Assembly (NCBI GenBank): GCA_965279115.1
Contig: OZ257137.1
Location: forward strand, 5,890,001 to 5,954,000
Direction of reading: 5' to 3'
Source: JAEUOS01 sp965279115
Lineage (GTDB): Bacteria > Pseudomonadota > Gammaproteobacteria > Burkholderiales > JAEUOS01
DNA: 64,000 nucleotides
The notes beneath the pieces are model-generated. The model did no database searches. It was not told where the DNA came from and saw only the letters and a program-made list of their open reading frames with translations. How positions within the stretch are numbered: position 1 is the stretch's first letter; each line of letters begins with the position of its first letter. The position numbers were made by a program, and so were the translations under genes. Below are positions 41,301 through 53,300 of this stretch, piece by piece.

Positions 41301-44300
41301 CGGTGTCGAAGCTGCCGCCGCTGCGCTTGACGATCAGGAGCACCGCGCCTTCGGCGATCGCGGTGTAGTCGCCCAGCACCGCGTTGGTGTTGATCCAGTT
41401 GGCGAAGCCCGTGGCGAGATCGGCAAAGGCGCTGCTGCCCGCGCCACTCTGCAGCACCCTGGTCTGCGGCGGCAGCGCTGGCGTCTGCGCCAGCATCGAC
41501 TCATCCGTGATGGTCAACGTCCAGGACTCGCTCGCAACCGGCACGCCGCCGAAATTCACCCGCGTGGTCTTGGCGGTGACGACATCGGTGGTGGCGAAAT
41601 TGCCGACCCGGAAGATCGCGCCGGTGCGGTTGACAATGATCACCTGCGCACCGTCGGCGGTGGCGGTGTAGTCGGCCAGGCCATCCACCAGGTTCGCCAG
41701 ACCGGCGGCGACCTGCGCCGCGCTGGCCAGGCCAGTCGTGCTGAAGGTGACCGGCGCGACCTGGGTGTCGGTGATCAGCACGAGGGTCGCGCTGGCACCG
41801 GCGGCGAGGCCTGCGCCGATGGTCACCACCGCCGAGGTGGTGGTTGTGGTGTCGATATTGGCGCCGGAAACGCGGGTGATGCGGAAATCGGTGGTGAAGG
41901 CCCCGCCGGCGCGGTTGACCACCACGATCTGCGCCCCTTCGGCGGCGGCGACGAACTTCACGGCATCCGCCGAGGTGTCGTTGGTGATGGCCGCTGCCAG
42001 GCGCGTTGCAAGGCTGGATACCGCCTCGTTGGCGGCGGCGATCACGCTGTAGGCCAGCCCGCCCACGGTCACAGTCCAGGTCTCGCCCTCGGCTGGCGTG
42101 CCTTGCAGGGTGACGATGGCGGTAGTTGCCGCGTCTTCTCCGAACGGCGCGGCCTGGGTCGCAAAGTTCGCCTGGAAACCGCCGGCGGTGCGGCGCACCA
42201 GGATGATCTCGGTGCCTTGCACAAGGGCGTTGAAGTCACCGGCCAGCGAAGCCGAGATGCCAAGCCCGAGCGCGGCGGCGATCTGCGCCACGGTTTCGCC
42301 CTCGGCGACCACATGCGAGATCGTGCTGGTGGCGCCGTCGAAGGTCAGGTTGATGGCCCAGGTGGCGCCCACCACCGGCGCGCCCTGCAGGGTCAGGAGC
42401 GAAACACTGGCGGTACCCGCCAGGCCGGCCTGGTCGGTATCGACCACCAGCAGGTTGGCAAGGGTGAAGCGATGGCCGGCCCGGTTCACCACGATCAGGG
42501 TGGCGGCATCGGTGGTGGCACTGTAGTCGGCTGGTGCCGAGCGGTTGATGACACCGGCAAGACGGGCGGCGACCGACGCTGCCGACTCGACTTCGAGACC
42601 GGATTCGCCCGGCAGCAACGCCTCCCCGGCGGCTGCCTTGGTCAGCACCGTGGTCGAAAGCACCGTCGAGAGATCGTTGCCGACCAGGGTCACGGTGAAG
42701 GTCTGGCCCAGCACCAGGGTCGCGGGCAGGTTGGCGATGCGTACGATCGGCTGCACCGCGGCGCCAGTCAGGGTACCGGCCGGGCGCACCGTGGTGACAG
42801 TCGTGATCGCCAGCCCCTTGCGCTCGACCAGCACAACCCGCGCTCCGGACGCGAATGCTGTGATGCTGTCCTGCGCGTTGGCATTGACAGCCGCGGCCAG
42901 GCCGGCAGCCACCCCCAGCAGGGTCTGCGCCGTCTTCGGCGTGGCGGCGTTGCCATCCTCGTCGACCAGCCCCACCACATGTTGCACCGTGACCGAGGTG
43001 GCGCCAACGGTCAGGGTCGCGCTCCATACTTCACCGGCCACCGGCGTGCCGCCGAGGGAGCGCACCTGCACGGCGGCTGCCTGGATCGCAAGGCTGCCGC
43101 GCGCCGTTCCGATCGGGCTGGCGGCAACATGGGTGACGCTCCCTCCGAGCGTGAACGGCGTTCCCGCGGTATTGGCGACGACGATCGCCTCGCCGTCGGC
43201 CACCGCCACGAAACCGGCAGGAGCCGCGGCATTGAAGGCGTCGACCAGCTTGCGGGCGACGCTTGATCGGGTATCGGAAACGTCGACCAGGTGGCTGAAG
43301 CTGATGGCGCCGATTGAAAGCCGCCAGGTCTCGCCGGCCACCGGCCGGCCGCCCAGGGTGACCGCCCAGGCCGTCATGGCCGGGCCGGCGGTGATGGTGC
43401 CGGTAGTTGCCGCCGCCGGGGTGAAGCGTCCGGTGGCGGTGAAGTCGGCCACCCGGTTCACCAGGATGAGCGTGCTGCCTTCGCTGGTGGCGCTGAAGGC
43501 GGTATTGGCGGTCGCTTCCACCGTGGCGGCAAGCTTGGCCGCGACCACCTCGAGCGACTCGACGGTGTAGGCGTACGAGACGCCTCCCGCCGTCACCGTC
43601 CAGGTGTCGCCGATATTGGCCGCACCGGCAAGCGTCAGGCGGGTGACGGTGGAGGACACCACCGAACGGCTGATGCTGCCGGCGGCGCCCTGCGGGCCGG
43701 CCGAGCCGCTGGCGGCGAAGCCCGGCGCCGCGGTGTTTTCGATCACCAGGGTGTTGCCATTGACGCGTGCGCTGAAGGCGGTGCCGGCGGCGTTGATCCT
43801 GGCCGCCAGGCCGGCCGCGACTTCGGACAACGCCACGCTGGCCTTGACCACATAGTCGTGGGTCTTGGTAACCACGTTGACGCCGTCGTTGAAGCTGACG
43901 GTGACCGACCAGGTGTCTCCCGCGACTGGCGTGCCGGCGAGTTCCACGTCGCGTGCCCAGGTTTGTGCCGGGGCCGGGGTCAGCGGCGTGGATTGCGGGC
44001 TGATCGCGAAGCTGGTGTCGAGCGTGTTGCCGGCGGTATTGACGATGATCAGGGCAACGCCGGCAGTACGGGCGCTGAGGTTGCCGCCGGTGTCGGCGTT
44101 GACCGAGGCCGCGATCGCGTTGGCGATGGCCTCGAGCGATTCGCCGGCCAGCACCAGGTGGCTGAACTGCTTGCGGGTGCCAGCAATATCGAGCGTGACC
44201 GTCCAGGTGGAACCGGCTTGCGGGCTGCCGCTCATGACCAGCGTGCTGGTGGCTTCGGACGGCCACGGCGCGGCGAAGGTGACCGTATAGCCGGATACGA

Positions 44301-47300
44301 TCGGCTGGAATGCGGCCGGCGCGCGGTCCGCGAGGTTGAACGTCAAATCGTCGATCTGGCTGACGCCCGCGGCAAGCGCCGATTGCGCCTTGACCTGGTA
44401 GCTGGCCGTCTGCACCGCGTTGCTGACCGGGTCGGTGGTGGTCAGGACCCAGGTTTGCCCGGCGACGACCGAACGTACCTCGAAGGCGGCCGTGGACCAC
44501 TTGGTGCCGAATATGTTGGCGAAGTTCTGCTCGGGCGTTCCGCTTAAGGTGGCGCTTCCGGTGCCGCCCGACACCGTCACACTGGCGCGGAACACCGCCG
44601 CGACATTGCCAGCCTTGCCGGTGATGCGGATCTTGGCGTTGCCAAGAATGTCCACACTGGCCTCGGCCGTGAAGGTGGAGGCGCCGATCACCTGGCCGTT
44701 CAGCGCGTCGGCCCAGGCACGCACGACCTTGGAAAGCGCGCGCCCATCCGGCGTCACGGTATAGGCCAGCGATGCTGAAGTGCCGCCGCCCAGATCCACT
44801 GTCAGCGTCCAGATCTCGCCGGTGCTGGCGGCGCCGCCGAGGCTTACGACCGCATCCTGCCATTTCAGGTTGTTCTTGGCTTCGTAGGTGATCGCGGTGG
44901 TACCGGTGCGGTTCTGCTCCGGTGTACCGCTGAACACCACGCTGCCGACCGCCGGGTTGGCGCCGTTGACTTTCAAGTTCACCGCAAACGGCTGGTCACG
45001 TCCGATCGAGATGATTTCCTTCGACACCGACAGCACGTCAAGGAAGCGCTTGACCGCCGGGCCGTCGAGCCAGGTGAACTCGAACGGGAACTGGTTCATG
45101 CGCGGATCGAAGCCGGGGCGCTCGCCGTAAAGGGCATTGAAGTGCGAACCCTGGGTATCGGTCATCACGCCATTGCCGTTGGCGTCGGCGGAGACATCCT
45201 TGACGGTGCCGTCGGCCTGCGGATCGTTGGTTTCTTCCGGCAGGCGGAACGGATTGTTGAGGAAGCGCTCCTCGCCCGCCAGTGAGCCGCCTACGATGGA
45301 GAGCGGGCCGCGAATCGCGTTGACGCGCTCGTCGAAGGCCGGGAACACCAGTGCGTCGCTGCCATCGATGACCTTGTCGTCGATGGCCATGACCCCGACC
45401 ACCTGGGCGGTCATCCAGTTGGCGGACGTGAACTCCAGCTGCTGCACCACAATGGCCGATCCAGTGTTGCGCAGGCCGTCGACCGCCGGGGTCGCGATGA
45501 GCAGGTCGGTGAGCTGCGTGGTGAGCGTCAGCCCCACCCTCACCTGCGCCTCGATGTCCTTGTCTTGTGCCACCGTGGCGTTGCTGATGGTGATCGTGCG
45601 GCCGTTGACCAGCACATCGTAGTCGGCCGCATTGAGCTTGCCGCCGAGCGCCGAGGCGATGTCGGAGAGGGTGTCGCCGAAGCGGGTGGTGTAGCGCACC
45701 GTCACGGCTGCGGCCGCCAGGTTCTTGAGGTCGCGCAGTTGCAGGGTCCAGGTCTCGCCGGCCACCACGTTGCCCTTGAGTTCGACCGCCACCGAAGCGA
45801 ACCGGGTCTGGGTGGCGCTCAGGTTGGTGCGGGAAACGGTGACCTTGGCCGATCCGTCGGCGGCCTGCCGTACCTTGACCTCGCTGGCAAGCGTGCCCGG
45901 ATTGGTATCGACACCCCTGGACACGGCGGCATAGAAGGCACTCGTGCCGGTCACGAGGATCTGCGGCGCGGCATTGCCAACGGCGATGTCGAGGTCGACG
46001 GCCGGCGCCGGGCCATTGTCCACCTGGAGCCTGCCGGTGAATCCGGTGCTGGAACCGGAGCGCTGGACCATAAGGACGCCGCCGTCCGCCGTCGCGCTGT
46101 ATCCGCCAGTGGCGAGCCGGTTGATCTCGGCGGACATGCGGGCGGCGATCGCCGTCACGTCTTCGCCGGCTACCGGTGTGATGTCGTAACCGAAGGTCGC
46201 CGCACCATCGTTGAACTCCAGGCGCCAGGCGAGACCCGCCTTGGGCACACCGCCGGCGCCGAGATCGATCGACAGACCGGGGGTCATGGTGGCGCCGAAG
46301 CCGCCAAGCGCGATGGCGTCGGCAAGCGCCTTGGCCACGACCGTCAGGTCGGTGCTGCCGCCCTTGTAGACGAAGAACTTGCCATTGGCGCTTTCCAGAG
46401 CCGTTCTCTCGTCGGCGCTGATGTCTCCGTCCACCAGCGCCCGGAACACCGCGTCGACATACGCGTCCACGCTGAGCCTGGTGTCGATGCCGTTGAGCGT
46501 GACCAGCCAGTAATCGTTCGCGCCGGCGGTGCCGCCCAACTGGATCAGCGCGCGCTTGGTGGCAACCCGCACCTGCTCGGCGTTGTTTTCGCCGAACCCG
46601 GCATCGGCATTGAAGGCTTCATCGGCGTTGTAGGTGCGGGTGGCGGCCGGCGATACGTTGACGATGACCCGGTCGGTCGGCGCCCGGGTGAGAACCACAC
46701 TCCAGCTGTCGGTGATCGGCGGGGTGGCCAGGTAGGTATTGTTGTAGGTCTGCGACATCCGCGAACTGATGTCGTAGAGGCTATTGAAATTGGGTACCGC
46801 CGTCCATGCGTCGGAATTGCGGGCGTCAAGGTAGTAGGTCTTGGTCCTGGCGTCGTAGCCGGTGATGGTGGCGGCCTGCCCCGCCCCCGCGCCTTCGACA
46901 AACTGCAGGGTCTTGCCGTAGAGCTCGAGCTGGTCCTGGTTGGCCGCGTGTCCCTGCACGGAAATGATCAGCTCATAGTTGATGCCCGGCAGCACGAATG
47001 GGAACATATAGCCGGGCAAGCCGTTGCTATAGGTGACTTCGGAGGACACCCGGATGGAATAGGTCGGGCTCGAGCCCAGTTCGCTGGTGGTGAGCACGCG
47101 GTCGAGCAGCGGCTCGAAAAGCGTGCTGCTGCCGGCATCGACCGGGCGGGTCGAGGTCGGGTCGTACTTGGCGGTCGCCACCACCGCCCCGCTCGAATTG
47201 AGCAGTTCGAGCACCGGGCTGTAGGTGACGACTACGGTTTCGTAGACCGGTACGGTCTTGTAGAAGGTGACACTGCCGAGGATCCCGAAGTTGAGGACGA

Positions 47301-50300
47301 AATCCACCACCTGCTGCGTTCTTCCGGTGTCGTACTGGAAGCTGTAGCTGAAAATGCGGGCCTTGTCGATGTCGGCCACGACATGCACGTCGCCGCTGCG
47401 TTCGGCGCTGAAAGTGAAGGTGTCGAGGCCGGGACCGCCAAGGCCGGGACCGCCCGTTTCCGCATTGGTGTCGCGGTCATAGATGCGGATGGTCGGGGTG
47501 TTGCTGGTGCTGTAGGCCGAGGGGGTGATCAGGTTCGCGGTCGCGGCGAAACGACCGTTCACTTCACTATTGATGACCGCAGCCAGCTTGGTCGCGACGG
47601 TGTTGAGGTTCCATCCATCGGTACCCGTGCCCTCCTTGAGTACCGGCTCATCCTCGACGCTGTACTTGTAGGTCTTGCCGTTCAACACCACGGTATATAC
47701 CTGCCCGGCCGTCACATCCTGGAAGCCGCCCGCGGCATCTATCGGCATGATCGCCTGGAAGTAGCGCGTCGCCGGCGCGGCGGTTGCGGTGGTGCTGCCG
47801 GCCGGGTCAACCGGCGACTTGCGCACCCACTTGAACCCGCCGATGTCGAGCAAGGCACCGCCAGTGGGCGAGACATCGACGTTGTTGCCCGACGCTACGG
47901 CGGAGGCGACACCCGATTGCGCCGCGATCACCGCCGCCAGGAAACCGGCCAGCGTGCCCTGAGGGAAAGAAGTGTCGCCGAACTGGTAGGCAACGGTCGT
48001 GCCGCCCACTGTAAAGGTCCAGACGTCGCCCAGCGAGGTGCCGTTGCTGGTGACATAGCCGCTGCCGTTGACGTCCGGACTGACGCTGACGGCCCAGCCC
48101 AGCTTCACCGTGCCGTCGATGTCGGCCTTGCCCGCCACGTCTTCGGTGGCCAGTTCGACACCGCTCACGCTGAAAGTGGCCGAGTCTGTGCGATAGGCGT
48201 ACAGGCTTGTGCCCGCCACGACGGCGCGGTACTTGCCGGAGCCTGTGAATGCCGCATTGCCCGCCAGCCCGTTGAGTACCTGGGTCAGCGTGTAGGTGGT
48301 GTTGGTGTCGACAGCAAGCGTTTCATGCTCAACGACGACATTCCCATCGGTGGCATTGAGCGTGAAGGTGCGGGTTTCGGCTTCGGCTACCGGACCGGCG
48401 ACAGTGACCGCGACGGCCACCGCGGGCGTGGACACCGCCGCGGTCTGGGTGCGGGTGTTCTCGACAACCCGCGCCGAGGTTATCTTGCCGGTGGGGGTGG
48501 AGATCGTGACGGTCAATTTGTCGGTGTTTGGATCGTAAGTGGCGCTCAGACCGTTGCCGGACACGTTCGGCCTCAGCGCATTGGCCGTGGCGTCGGTTCT
48601 GGCATTTGCATCGGCCCCACCGAGGTACGCCTGCTCGAAGCGCACCGTGCCGGGAACGCCGTCGACCACGACCTCCAGGGTCCAGTGCCCCGCACCGGCT
48701 GCCAATGAGGTCAGCGAGGTCAGGACGATATCCACGGATTTTTCGCTGGGAGCAAGCACGCCCGTTACCGGCGACACCGGGCTGGCGCTGGCAACGGCAT
48801 TGGTCTGCTCCAGGGACGGTGCGGCACTGAAGGCCAGGCCATCCTTGCGCACGACAACAAGGCTTCCGGAATCGAATTTCGCGGCATACACCGCTGACGC
48901 GGCGGTGTTCGTGTTGATCCAGTTCGCGAGATTGGCGCCGGTGGTTGCAATCGACGTGTCGAAGATCTCATAGTGGTCGATGATCGTCGGCAGCGACAGC
49001 ACCCAGTAGGAGGCAGCGGTCGTGAATGTGGCGGTGCTCAGGCTGCGGGCATGTACAACCGACGAAGCGATGGTCGCGCCGCTGCCCGGCACCGCTTTGG
49101 TCACGCTGAAGTCGACCTTGACACCCGCGGTGGCAGCGAACGTGATGCTGGTACTTCCCGACACATGGGTAACGGTCAGGCCCAAAATCGCGCCGGGGCC
49201 GCCAGTCTTGAATCGATCGAAAAAGCGGTCGGCGATCTTGTCCGCCGTATCGTCAACCTTGGCCTTGTAGGCGAACGGGGTGCCGCCATTGATGGCGAGG
49301 TTCCAAAACTCATTCTCGTGCACCGGACCGGACAGGTCCAGTTTCACGCTGGTCCAGCTGATCGCTGTGATGGTGGTCGGGGTGCTGCCCGCCACCTGCC
49401 CCACCGGCGTACCAGCGATGCTTGCGCTGCCGCGCGGGTTTGCACCCGACACGCTGATGGCGACGTCGACACCTGCCGCATTGTTGGCCTCTACGGTGAT
49501 GGCGTTGCCAGATTGCAAGACGGTAACGTCTTTAATCGCGCTGCTGGGCACAATCTTGTTCTGCAGCGCAAGCTTGAGCGCCAACGCGGTAGCGTCCAGA
49601 TCGGGCTTGCCAGTGACCTCGTCCGTCGACACGCCGTTGACGGTCAATACCCATTTGTCGCTGGACGAGAAGCTGCCCGCAGCCAGCGTTATGACCGCCG
49701 TGTCGAACTTGATGGCAGTGGTGGTCCCGGCCTGCACCGCGGTGGTGGTGCGGGTGACGATCGCGCCGGAAGCCTCTTCGTTGACCAGGCCGGAAGCAGT
49801 CAACGCCTTGCCGGTAATGGTGGCTGTGCCATCGGGTACGGCGCTGGCACCGGTGATGGTCAGCGTCACGGTGATGCCGGTAAGCGAATTGATCTCGACC
49901 AGATCACCCGGGGGGGTGGAGACCGTCACACCCGCCAGGCCAAGATTGCTTACCGCGGTGCGCAGCGAGGCGGCGATGCTCGTCGGGCTGGTGGAGCCGG
50001 TCACGTCGGCGGTCGACACGCCGTTGATGGTGAGCTTCCACCTGTCGCTGGACAGCAGTGTGCCTCCCGTGGTGCTGGCCAGCTTCACTTGCGCATTAGT
50101 GAGCGTTGCAATGCTGTTGTCCGCCAGCCGGGCGGTGACCGTGCGGGCCTTGGCGGGCGTCGAGGTGGTCTCCGCGCCATAAACGAGGAAGCTCGCGGCG
50201 CGGCCCTGCAGCGCGAACCCGCTGGCGCTGCTGATGGTGAGCGCGCCGGGCGTCGCCGTGCTGTTGACCGAGTTCGCGGTCGCCGTGAAGCCTGCGGCGT

Positions 50301-53300
50301 TCAACAGGGTCGCGAAGCTGCTGGCGATGTTGCTCAGGGTGGTGCTGTCGCTGGCGACGTTCACCGTGAAGTCGCGATTGCCGACACCCAGGCGCCAGAC
50401 GTCGCCCGCGGACGGCTTGCCGGACAACTGGTAGGTCACGCTGGTGTAGTAGGTCTGGGTGGCCTCCTGCAGGCTGTTGGTCGTGTTGGCCGTGTTGCCC
50501 ACTCCGCTGACGGTTGTTGAAGCCAGGACACTCAGGGTCTTGGGCGCTGCGGCCACCGCGAAGCTGTAGATGTCGTAGCTGAAGTCGCCACTGCCGTTGA
50601 TGCGCACATACGGCGTGCTGGAATTGATGGTGCTGCCGGTGCCCAGCGACGCATTGCCGATGTTCGGGTCGAAGAAGGTGAAGAAGTTGGCGCCCGGCTT
50701 GGGCCCGCCATCGAGCACCTGGCCGGCGCCGCTGTTGTTGCCGCCTTCCTGCTCCAGCACCGCCGCTGGCGCGAACACGAAGGAATCCTTGGCATGCTGC
50801 TCGACGGACACGTGCAGCTGGTAGTCCACGCCGGCCGGCACGCCGTCGATGCCGAACGGATAGGCCGCCGTCACTTCGATGTAATAGGTGCCGGCGGTCT
50901 GGATGTAGGTATCCAGATACGCGTCGAAATAGTAGGTGCTGCCGCGGTTCAAGTCGAAGTTGGGGTTGAAGAAGGCGCTCTCGGCCAGCTTGTTGGGCAA
51001 GGTCGGCTGGGCCGGGTCGAGCGGGTCGCGCAATTCGTACAGCTTCACGGCGCTGACCCAGAACTTCGAGTCGCCCAGGTCGTAGCCGTGGTCGATGTCG
51101 AATATCGTGCGGATTCCCTTGAAGCCCAAGGGACTGTTGCCGTTGTCCGCCTTGTAGGCGGTCAGGGCGTTGGCTAGCATCTCCGAGGTGACTTCGAAGG
51201 AATAGAAGTCCGGATTGCCATCGCCGGTGCCCAGCACCGTGAGGTGCGGGATGCTGGTGGACGAATCGATGTCGGTGCTGCTGTTGGCGTTCCATTTGGC
51301 GGTGTCAAGATCCTGCGCCAGGAACACCGAGTCGTGCACCCCGATCTCGCGAACGGTAGAGGTGCCGAAGTCGCCGATCAGCAGCACGGCCTGGGTGGCC
51401 CCCGAGCTCTTGTCCGACACCTTGACGTAGACGCTGAACTGCTGCGTCGGGATGCTGGTGCTGGTGATACTGAGATATTCGCCGTCGGCAACGACACTGA
51501 AACCCGCGAAGCCCGCCGCGGCGGCGAGTCCCGAGGCGATCTCGGTGAAAGTGGTGGGCGCAGGATCGCCTACGCCGGGGTACACGGCGCTGAGCACGCT
51601 CGAGTCCGCCTTGACCAGATACAGCGTCCAGATCTGGTTCGCCGAGGCCGGGATGGCGCTGGTTGTATTGCCGACGGTCTGCAGGCCCAGACCGATGCGG
51701 AAACGCGCCGAGGTGGCCTGGCTGAGCGCACCGGAGCCCAGGCGCACCAGATCGGTAGGCTCGATCACGTCGGTGGAAGCCCCGCTTTGCAGCACCAGGA
51801 TCCCGGGCGCGTCGTTGTCGGCAATGGTGATGTCGAGCGAGTCAGGCACGGTGACGTCGCGATTGGCGCCGGCGACATACTGGAAGGCGAAACTGACCTG
51901 GCTGCTGGTGATCACGGCCCGCGCGGCCGGTTCGGACGGGCCCGTCGGGGTGTCAACCGGGGTGATGGCAAAGGTCAGCGAGAACGCACCGACACGGTCC
52001 ACCGTCATCAGGCGGGTGCCGTCATCAGCCGGTATGGCGGCATCACCGTCATCGGTGGCGACCGTGACGGTGTAGCCGCCGGCACGGATCTGCGCGCCCA
52101 GGTCGTTGATGACCGTCTGCAGCGACTCGCCCTGCAACACCTTGTGCGTGGCGACCGTGACCCAGCCACCGGCGTTCACGCGCATGGTCCAGATTTCGTC
52201 CTTGGCCGGCAGCCCGGAGAAGTCGACCGCGACCCGGTCGGCCGCTGTGCCCACCGCCAGGTCCCAGGCGGCGCCGCGCGTCACCGGCGGCGCGGCGCTC
52301 ACATTGGTGATCTGGAAGCTCAGTTTCGAGAAATGGGTGGCGCTGGCGATGCTGGCGCTGCCGACGGCGGTGTTGACAGTGCCGCCAATGTCGGGATCGG
52401 TCGCCTGCGACGCCGATTGCAGCAGGTTCACCTTGACCGTGAACGGCGTGCCATCGCGGGTATAGACGACCAGCTTCTCGCCTCCGGTGGTGCCGGACAC
52501 CTGGCCTGTGCTCTGCACCGCCGCGCCGGTGACGCTCAGCGTGGCCTTGAGGAGGGCGTTGTTGTCGCGCTTGAAGGTGAACTTGGACTCGCCGGTCACA
52601 TACGCGGTGGTGAGCGAGAAGCCGGTGGCGACGTCGACCAGTTCGGAGAGCTTCTTGGCGACGTCGGCGATGGTCTTGTTGGCTTCGACCGTATAGCTCA
52701 CCTTGACGCCATCAAGCTCGAGGGTCCAGACATCGTTGAGGCTGGCGGTGCCGGCCAGCCTGACCGTGGCGGTCTGGTAGAAGGCGGCGAAGCGGGTGCC
52801 GGCCTTGTTGATGGCATTGGCGAGCCCGGCGGCCACGTCGGTGAGCGATTCCAGTTGCACCGGCGTGATGCCGGGGACGTTCTGGCGGGTGTAGCTGAAT
52901 TCGGTGCCGTCGAGCACGGCGGTCCAGACCGCACCATTCGGCGCCGCGGTCCCCGAGTTGACGACGGTCACCTCGGCCTGGTTCCAGGCGGCCTGTGAAT
53001 CCGCCGAAGGCGCCGCCACTTCGGCATACCCGAGCTGGGTGCCGGACAATGTGGCGGTACCGGCGGAGCTGCCTGACACCAGGAAGCTGACGGTGACCAA
53101 CCCGCCGCCCCCCAGGCTGAGTGTCAGCCTGGGCGCGGTTGCCGGGCCGCTCACGGCCACTGACAGACCATCCTTGCCGTTGATCGCCGCGCGCAGGCCT
53201 TCCGCCACGCGCGTCAGGGCGTTGGCCGGTGCCACCAGGTCGCCGGCGGTCACGGTGTATACCCACGGCTTGCCATTGATCACCAAGGCCCAGGTTTCGC

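Noticed and set aside
32881..43266. Plus-strand open frame of 3461 codons
   Set aside because: It is the exact antisense register of the giant gene; its product is a Gly/Arg/His/Asp-rich string with no domain. The frame is open only because TTA, CTA and TCA are avoided on the other strand.
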